Shown here: positions 6,094 to 10,944 of the stretch, one piece after another | How positions within the stretch are numbered: the stretch's first letter is position 1 | How the letters are laid out: each line of letters begins with the position of its first letter | Assembly (NCBI GenBank): GCA_003702465.1 | Contig: REGF01000033.1 | Location: 1-10,944 of the forward strand | Direction of reading: 5' to 3' | Length of the DNA: 10,944 nucleotides | Source: Candidatus Nitrosomarinus sp. | Lineage (GTDB): Archaea > Thermoproteota > Nitrososphaeria > Nitrososphaerales > Nitrosopumilaceae | Made by a program: the position numbers and the translations under genes | Notes under the pieces: generated by a model | Told to the model about the DNA's origin: nothing | The model's database searches: none | Seen by the model: the letters and a program-made list of their open reading frames with translations, nothing else

Positions 6094-7614
6094 TTAATAC
6101 AAATAACTCATCAATTTGATTTGTTCTTCAGTACTAATGATTTCTTTTGCAGTTAATATCTCTAAGAGTTCTTTGAATATTGCTTTTTGTTCAGCAGACA
6201 TTCCACCAGATGGACCTTTTTCTCCGGGTGGGCCAGGAGGACCTCTAGGGCCAGCTGGACCTACAGGACCTTGACCACCTACAGGACCGGATTCACCAAT
6301 AGAACCTATCGGTCCAGTTGGACCACGTTCACCTTGGGGCCCTTGAATTCCTTGTGGACCTTGTGGACCTTTTTCTCCAGATGGACCAGTAGTTCCACGT
6401 TCACCTTGTGTTCCTTGTGGGCCTTGTGGACCTTTGTCACCTGGTGGGCCGGTCGCACCAGTGTTTCCTTTTTCTCCAATTGGACCTAACGGACCTTTTT
6501 CTCCTTTTTCTCCTTGAGGACCAGGAACGCCAGTTAATCCTTTAGCACCAGCAGGGCCTTGTGGGCCTTGTGGACCTTTGTCACCAGTTGGACCTTCAGG
6601 TCCTTTACTACCTTTATCACCAAGAGGGCCAGGTGGACCAATAGGTCCTTTGTCACCAGCTGGACCAACAGGTCCTGTTAATCCTTTAGCACCAACAGGT
6701 CCAGGTGGACCAATAGGTCCTTTGTCACCAGCTGGACCGGTAACACCTTTTTCTCCAATTGGACCAGGTGAACCTTGAATTCCTTTTTCACCTTGAACTC
6801 CAGAAGTTCCAGTTGGACCTTTTTCTCCAGGTACACCAACAGGTCCCGTTAATCCTTTGTCACCGGGTGGACCTTGTGGACCTTTGTCACCTTTTTCTCC
6901 AGGTACACCACGTATTCCAGAAGTTCCTTTGTCACCTGGTAATCCAGTTGGACCTTTTTCTCCAGTTGGACCAGTTGGACCCTTTAATCCAGTTGGACCT
7001 TTGTCACCAGTTGGACCAGTTGGACCTTTGTCACCTTTGTCACCGGGTGGACCAGTTGGACCTTTGTCACCTTTGTCACCGGGTGGACCTGATTGACCTT
7101 TGTCACCAGTTGGACCAGTAGCACCAGGTTCACCTTTATCACCAGTTGGACCACGAATACCTCGTGGACCAATATTATCAGAATTTGTAACATTTTTTGT
7201 AGTACGTTTAGATTTGGTAGTTTTTTCAATTATTTTTTCAGGAGTTTTTTCAGGAATCTTTTCAGGAGTTTTTTCAGGAATCTTTTCAGGAGTTTCAACA
7301 GATTCAGATGATTTTCTTAACGATACTTCAAAAACAGAATACACTGAAGAAAATAAATCATTTACAACAATCCAAATAGAATCAAGTTTGTCAATTGATG
7401 ATGGAAGAGGATTTTTAGAATCTCCCAATATTTCTGAAAATATAGCATCTTTTACTTTTAAATGAAAATTACCCTTCCATAAAGGAGTAAATTTTTTAGC
7501 ACGAATATCATCGTCAGAAGGTTTTACATCAATTATCGAAATCTGAGCTTCGTATACGCCTGATTGTTTAAATGGTGCCTGTCCTTGAATTTCTATTCGT
7601 GGTTGAGAAGACAT
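6094..7614 (-). CDS. Collagen-like protein, 107 uninterrupted Gly-X-Y triplets
   Basis: Structural protein of 506 residues. Residues about 5-100 form a globular domain (GVYEAQISIIDV, PLWKG, VKDAIFSEILGDSKNPLP, IWIVV). It resembles the beta-rich N-terminal modules seen in some bacterial collagen-like and appendage proteins. Residues 108-132 are a PEK(I/T) linker, and 133-148 a Lys/Thr/Asn-rich segment. Residues 149-469 are 107 consecutive Gly-X-Y triplets without a break, of which 15 are GDK, 10 GEK and 12 GPT. The last 36 residues are probably helical (EQKAIFKELLEILTAKEI) and may help trimerise. A rod of roughly 90 nm is expected from collagen geometry. There is no signal peptide or membrane helix, so location is unclear. 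The ATG at 7612-7614 is the only good start. Base composition is more GC-rich than its neighbours because of Gly/Pro codons. Collagen identity is firm; role unknown. Confidence 0.92.
   Translation of the reverse strand: MSSQPRIEIQGQAPFKQSGVYEAQISIIDVKPSDDDIRAKKFTPLWKGNFHLKVKDAIFSEILGDSKNPLPSSIDKLDSIWIVVNDLFSSVYSVFEVSLRKSSESVETPEKIPEKTPEKIPEKTPEKIIEKTTKSKRTTKNVTNSDNIGPRGIRGPTGDKGEPGATGPTGDKGQSGPPGDKGDKGPTGPPGDKGDKGPTGPTGDKGPTGLKGPTGPTGEKGPTGLPGDKGTSGIRGVPGEKGDKGPQGPPGDKGLTGPVGVPGEKGPTGTSGVQGEKGIQGSPGPIGEKGVTGPAGDKGPIGPPGPVGAKGLTGPVGPAGDKGPIGPPGPLGDKGSKGPEGPTGDKGPQGPQGPAGAKGLTGVPGPQGEKGEKGPLGPIGEKGNTGATGPPGDKGPQGPQGTQGERGTTGPSGEKGPQGPQGIQGPQGERGPTGPIGSIGESGPVGGQGPVGPAGPRGPPGPPGEKGPSGGMSAEQKAIFKELLEILTAKEIISTEEQIKLMSYLY
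6629..6738 (-). repeat. Duplicated block within the collagen region
   Basis: A 38-base stretch at 6629-6666 recurs exactly at 6701-6738, 72 bases (eight triplets) away. Another exact repeat with a 36-base period lies at 7024-7088. They show that the triplet tract grew by segmental duplication in units of whole triplets. Confidence 0.8.
7222..7290 (-). repeat. 24-bp tandem repeat encoding the PEK linker
   Basis: On the plus strand the alternating blocks TTTTCAGGAGTTT and TTTTCAGGAATC repeat with a 24-base period, encoding PEKIPEKT units at residues 109-127 of the collagen-like protein. The linker is probably extended and separates the globular head from the collagen rod. Confidence 0.75.
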
Positions 7615-7685
7615 AGTCGTTTGTTAAAATTTCAAGTATTTCAGGATTTGGATCGCCAGATTTGAAGAAAATTAGAAAATATAGG

Positions 7686-7714
7686 AAAATATATCAATTA
7701 AGATGGTATTTATC
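7686..7714 (+). promoter_or_regulatory. Promoter region of the TPR gene with two TATA-like elements
   Basis: The 116-base gap 7615-7730 lies between divergent genes. AAAATATATC at 7686-7695 and TATTTATC at 7707-7714 are TATA-like. The first would give a leader of about 15 bases and the second a nearly leaderless mRNA for the GTG start at 7731. For the collagen-like gene on the other strand I see only a weak candidate around 7626-7640. Confidence 0.35.
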
Positions 7715-7730
7715 TAGAGAAAATAGGTAA

Positions 7731-8861
7731 GTGAGTAAGTTGTTTGGTAAGAAAAACAAGAAAATAGAAAAGTCAGAAAAAGAGGAATCAGAGAAAATAG
7801 TTACAAAAGAAACTAGTCTAGTCGATCCAAGTTATAATATTAAAAAATTATTCAAAAAAGGCGTCAATTTAATGGCAGACGAGAAATTAGATGATGCTGT
7901 CGAAGTATTTGAACAAGCTTTACGAATTGAACCAGACAATGTTGAAATTTTAATGAAATTAGGATATGCAAAATTCCATCTAGACAATCATAATGATGCT
8001 CTAAAAGTATATGATAAAGTTCTTGAAGTAGATGTTACAAATCCAGAAGCTTGGAATCTTAAAGGATTAGTTCATTATGAACAAAAAAAATATGCTCAAG
8101 CTTTAGATGCAGTTAACAAAGCAATTGATTCAGATAAAACATATGGTATGGCATGGTATAACAAAGCATGTTTCTTATCTTTGTTAAACCAAGTTCCTGA
8201 AGCACTAGAAGCGTTGAAACATTCAATTGAAATTGATGTAAAAAATGCAAGAAAGTCAATCAGAGATAAAGACTTTGCAAATGTAAGAATTGAAGAAGGG
8301 TTCAAAAGAATTCAAGAAGTTGTAGTTTTAGAATCAGTAAGACAAGGATATCACACATTAGGTGCAATTGTATGGACAACATTTCTAGATAAAGCAGATG
8401 CAGAAGCATCATTAAAGAAATTATTAGAAAAAGGACTCATTATCCAAAATGAAAAACGTGATGGATTAAGTAAAATTCCAGTTTATGATCTTGCAGACAA
8501 TATTGCAGATAAGATTGGTAAAGAGAAGATTGGATTTTTTGGAATTACAAAAAAGAAATTACCAAAACCAGTTAAAAATTTGAAAAAATTGAGTCAATCA
8601 ATTCAATCAGCAAAAGAGGCAATTGAAGAAGGGGATGTGGGTAAAGCAATAACAGTTTTTGATGAATTTATAGATCCTACAAAATCAGGAGAACAAATGA
8701 TTGAAAACTTCTTTGAAGAACACAGAGAAATCAGATTGTGGAAAATTAGATTGAATGATAGAGGAGAGGAATTCATCATAGACAACAAAGACAAAATGTT
8801 AGAAGTTTTCGAAAATGTTGAAGTTACAATTACTAAAAAACTAAGAGACGAAATCGCATAA
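7731..8861 (+). CDS. TPR-repeat protein with probable winged-helix segment
   Basis: Cytoplasmic scaffold-type protein of 376 residues, no named family recognised. A Lys/Glu-rich N-terminus (about 1-30) precedes four tetratricopeptide repeats at about 36-69, 70-103, 104-137 and 138-171, with the expected Gly/Ala, Ala and Pro positions. They are closed by an RDKDFANVR cap near 178-186. Residues about 200-255 (VRQGYHTLGAIVWTTF, ASLKKLLEKGLIIQ, then a basic turn and IPVYDLAD) read like a winged helix-turn-helix. Residues 280-376 are charged and mostly helical. The start is GTG at 7731-7733; MSKLFGKKNKK is a plausible N-terminus and no ATG lies close by in frame. The stop is one base from the stop of the convergent sulfurtransferase gene. 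TPR plus winged helix suggests a protein-binding regulator, but this is inference. Confidence 0.87.
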   Translation: MSKLFGKKNKKIEKSEKEESEKIVTKETSLVDPSYNIKKLFKKGVNLMADEKLDDAVEVFEQALRIEPDNVEILMKLGYAKFHLDNHNDALKVYDKVLEVDVTNPEAWNLKGLVHYEQKKYAQALDAVNKAIDSDKTYGMAWYNKACFLSLLNQVPEALEALKHSIEIDVKNARKSIRDKDFANVRIEEGFKRIQEVVVLESVRQGYHTLGAIVWTTFLDKADAEASLKKLLEKGLIIQNEKRDGLSKIPVYDLADNIADKIGKEKIGFFGITKKKLPKPVKNLKKLSQSIQSAKEAIEEGDVGKAITVFDEFIDPTKSGEQMIENFFEEHREIRLWKIRLNDRGEEFIIDNKDKMLEVFENVEVTITKKLRDEIA

Positions 8862-8862
8862 A

Positions 8863-9660
8863 TTATTCTGCAGATAAATCCCAATAATTAGCATCTTCTT
8901 GTTTGACGGTAGGTTTTTGGAGATTTTTCCATTCTTTGAATGAACGAACATACAATTTTGCATTAGGTAATTCTGCAGATTTGAGAGCATAGTAAGCCAA
9001 ACCAGATAATGTACCAACACTTCCACAGTAAGTAATTATTTCAGAATCTCCAGAAACACCTCTATTACTTAGCAATCTTTTCATATCTTCTTTTGAACGA
9101 AGGATTTTATCATCACTAGCAAGAGTTCGATAAGGAAGACTGATAGCACCAGGAATATGTTGTTCTAAATAATTTAGTCGTTCACGATTATCAATTAAAA
9201 TCACATCATCTCGAGTTTTTGCGGATTCTAAATAATCAGATGTTGCTAAAATATCAGATTGCATATTTAGAGAATGATCTTTTTTAGAAATATCAGGAAC
9301 TTTTGAATCATTTTCCAATCCCAATGATTTCCAATTACCATAAGTAGTTTCAAGCAATGTAACATCTGAATGACCAATCCATTCCAAAGTCCAAGCAACT
9401 CTAGATGCCAATGCACCAAAAGTATCATCATAAACAACTACAGGAGTTTCATCATCAATACCCAGTGAGTTTACAAGTTTCAAAACATTTTCAGGACTAT
9501 CATCAGACAATAATGTTGCCAATGGTAGATTTACAGAATTTGGAATATGATCTTGTTTGTAATCACCCTCACGTCTTACATCAATAACTCGTATACTATT
9601 ATCACGAATTTCTGAGCGAACAGAATCTATGTCAGAAGTAATTTTAACAGATTGAGTCAA
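8863..9660 (-). CDS. Two-domain rhodanese sulfurtransferase (thiosulfate/3-mercaptopyruvate type)
   Basis: Transfers sulfane sulfur from thiosulfate or 3-mercaptopyruvate to an acceptor through a cysteine persulfide, in the cytoplasm. With a TTG start at 9658-9660 it has 265 residues, typical of tandem-rhodanese enzymes. The N-terminal domain (about 10-115) has RVIDVR, the DHIPNSVNLP signature and VVVYDDTFG with Asp 78 where a catalytic Cys would be, so it is inactive as usual. The C-terminal domain (about 138-250) has LIDNRE, EQHIPGAISLP and the active loop YCGSVGTLSG with Cys 212. The usual YDGSWxEW end is replaced by VRSFKEW. TTG is preferred over GTG at 9669 because GGTGA lies nine bases before it and it overlaps the reductase stop as TTGA. 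Substrate choice is uncertain because the loop departs from the standard CRxG types. Confidence 0.88.
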   Translation of the reverse strand: MTQSVKITSDIDSVRSEIRDNSIRVIDVRREGDYKQDHIPNSVNLPLATLLSDDSPENVLKLVNSLGIDDETPVVVYDDTFGALASRVAWTLEWIGHSDVTLLETTYGNWKSLGLENDSKVPDISKKDHSLNMQSDILATSDYLESAKTRDDVILIDNRERLNYLEQHIPGAISLPYRTLASDDKILRSKEDMKRLLSNRGVSGDSEIITYCGSVGTLSGLAYYALKSAELPNAKLYVRSFKEWKNLQKPTVKQEDANYWDLSAE

Positions 9661-10944
9661 GCAGCACACTCACCCTTACCAGTTTTTGTGTGATAACTTG
9701 TATCGCTACCATAATCAAGATAGAAATCAGGATCATCATCTTTGTTTGGAGGAACAATAAGAGGTTCCAAGATTTTTTTAATGTCGTTTATTGATTTGAT
9801 TGCAGAATCTTCACTATTATTTACAATTCTATGAATCCAAGATTTCAAAGTGTCATCAGATTTTTTGTTTTCTTTAAACAATTCAATTACTTTCAAGATG
9901 ACTGGAATTACTCTTTTTGCAGGAACTCTGAGACATGTCTGACCTAACATAGTCTCTTCATCAAATCTACCACCAAGAGACATTTGATAATTTGCATACA
10001 TGTCTTTTCCATTACGTCCACCACCTCCAAAGAAACCAATTGTTGCAATTCCATGTTGGCCACAAGAATTTGGACATCCACTTATCTTAATGGATGAATC
10101 GGCTAAATCATCATCTTCATCAAGTTTTAATTCCAAAAATTTTCTTTGAATTTCTTTTGCCAATCTATGGGAATTGGTAAGTGCTAAATTACAAGAAGTA
10201 GTTCCTGAACAACCTATAGGAGTAGTCATAGTCAAAGCTCCAGATTTTGCAAGTCCTGATTGTAATAATTTAGAATATAATGGAATTAAGTCATCTTCAT
10301 GCACATATCTTAATGCAACATTTTGAACAAAACCAGTACGAGCTTTACCTTCTGAAGAAAATTCCCGAATTAAATCAGCTAAAACAGATAATTGGTTTGA
10401 AGTAATATCACCAGCTTCTAAAGTAATAAAGACAGAACGATATTCAGATTGTTTTTGTTTTACAGTATTGGTTTTTAGCCATCTAGCATAACCATCAGGT
10501 GCAGAACCACCAGTTTCATCACTGATTTTCAATGGTCTTGTAATTTTACTAGGAGTTGTATCTACTTTTAATCTAGTAACTACAGATTGAGTAGCTCTAA
10601 CAATTGCTCTTTCTTTCAATACAAGGTTTTGGAATTTTTCCCAACCCATATCATTTACAAGATATCGCATTCTATTTCTGGCAAGATTTTTTCTATCACC
10701 CAATCTATCAAATATTCGCATTACTGCAATTGAAGTATAAAGTAAATCTTCTTCAGGAGTAAAGTCTTCTAGTTGGTGTCCAACAAAAGATTTGTTACCC
10801 AAGCCTCCACCGAGGAATATTTTGAAACCTTTTTGTTCAGAACCGTCAACTTGTCGAATTTCTGGAATTAATCCAACATCAACCATTCTAACCATTCCAT
10901 GTTTTTCACAGCAAGTAAAATTGAATTTGAATTTACGTGGAAGA
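9657..10944 (-). CDS. Siroheme [4Fe-4S] sulfite/nitrite reductase, N-terminus cut by window edge
   Basis: Catalyses six-electron reduction of sulfite to sulfide or nitrite to ammonia, probably with ferredoxin as donor. The frame stays open through the right edge: residues LPRKFKFNFTCCEKHG precede the internal ATG at 10895, and LPRKFK is a conserved family motif, so that ATG is not the start. About 429 residues are present and roughly 100 are missing. Numbered from that ATG, the cluster/siroheme cysteines are C229 and C235 (C-x5-C) and C274 and C278 (GCPNSCGQHG, C-x3-C), with a ferredoxin-like half-domain around 150-220. The first motif, CSGTTSC, is neither the classic plant SiR nor the NirA form, so substrate cannot be settled from it. 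The overlapping sulfurtransferase favours sulfite. The C-terminus ends in GKGECAA, adding a Cys three residues from the end. Confidence 0.92.
   Translation of the reverse strand, partial: LPRKFKFNFTCCEKHGMVRMVDVGLIPEIRQVDGSEQKGFKIFLGGGLGNKSFVGHQLEDFTPEEDLLYTSIAVMRIFDRLGDRKNLARNRMRYLVNDMGWEKFQNLVLKERAIVRATQSVVTRLKVDTTPSKITRPLKISDETGGSAPDGYARWLKTNTVKQKQSEYRSVFITLEAGDITSNQLSVLADLIREFSSEGKARTGFVQNVALRYVHEDDLIPLYSKLLQSGLAKSGALTMTTPIGCSGTTSCNLALTNSHRLAKEIQRKFLELKLDEDDDLADSSIKISGCPNSCGQHGIATIGFFGGGGRNGKDMYANYQMSLGGRFDEETMLGQTCLRVPAKRVIPVILKVIELFKENKKSDDTLKSWIHRIVNNSEDSAIKSINDIKKILEPLIVPPNKDDDPDFYLDYGSDTSYHTKTGKGECAA
9670..9674 (-). promoter_or_regulatory. Shine-Dalgarno that favours the TTG start of the sulfurtransferase
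   Basis: GGTGA on the minus strand is complementary to the UCACC of the archaeal 16S rRNA tail. It lies nine bases before the TTG at 9660 but directly against the GTG at 9669. It sits inside the reductase coding sequence and implies translational coupling of the two genes. Confidence 0.5.

Noticed and set aside
6187..7465. Several plus-strand and shifted frames across the collagen-like gene, some Pro/Gly/Ser-rich
   Set aside because: They are antisense or shifted readings of the nine-base Gly-X-Y periodicity; only the minus-strand frame gives perfect triplets plus a folded N-terminal domain.
6094..7614. Collagen-like gene as part of a provirus tail-fibre module
   Set aside because: Microbial collagen tracts are common in phage fibres, but no capsid, portal, integrase or tail gene occurs in the window and flanking genes are chromosomal.
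8096..9026. Antisense frames over the TPR gene and a shifted frame near 8841-9026
   Set aside because: They overlap well-supported genes, show no recognisable motif, and are explained by the AT-rich codon use of the real frames.
9657..10895. Reading the ATG at 10895 as the true start of the siroheme reductase
   Set aside because: The frame continues without a stop to the window edge and encodes the conserved LPRKFK motif upstream, so the gene is cut by the edge.

Overview
The window looks like chromosomal DNA of an AT-rich archaeon, most likely an ammonia-oxidising Nitrososphaerota (Thaumarchaeota) of the Nitrosopumilus type. The inference rests on an archaeal/eukaryal-type DRG GTPase, an archaeal-type HAD phosphoglycolate phosphatase, a class I arginyl-tRNA synthetase, TATA-like boxes about 20-30 bases before start codons with almost no leader, and a ferredoxin-type siroheme reductase. 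Species-level assignment is not possible from reading alone.

Left part (1-3964, minus strand): a run of four co-directional genes, read right to left. First comes a membrane-anchored extracytoplasmic protein (193 aa), then a roughly ten-helix membrane protein, a phosphoglycolate-phosphatase-like HAD enzyme and argS, which runs off the left edge. The first two probably form an envelope pair. The last two are separated by one base and are housekeeping. The membrane protein holds an internal duplication of a D-x3-H-x9-SPPH-x5-TG motif with identical spacing in both copies, the best candidate here for an undescribed function.

Middle (4115-7614): a DRG GTPase gene with a TTG start is followed by a low-complexity island with three repeat systems side by side. 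These are a histone-H1-like Lys/Ala/Pro/Arg protein built on an exact 69-bp tandem repeat (plus strand), a nine-copy perfect 13-bp AT-rich array, and a convergent collagen-like gene (minus strand). The collagen-like gene encodes 107 uninterrupted Gly-X-Y triplets behind a globular N-terminal domain, and no signal peptide is visible.

Right part (7731-10944): a TPR protein with a probable winged-helix segment (plus strand) converges, with one base between stop codons, on a two-gene sulfur or nitrogen unit. That unit is a siroheme [4Fe-4S] sulfite/nitrite reductase, truncated by the right edge, overlapping by four bases a two-domain rhodanese sulfurtransferase. Their coupling favours a role in sulfur assimilation.

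No tRNA, rRNA, CRISPR array, transposase or phage gene was seen. No gene-free stretch exceeds about 260 bases.
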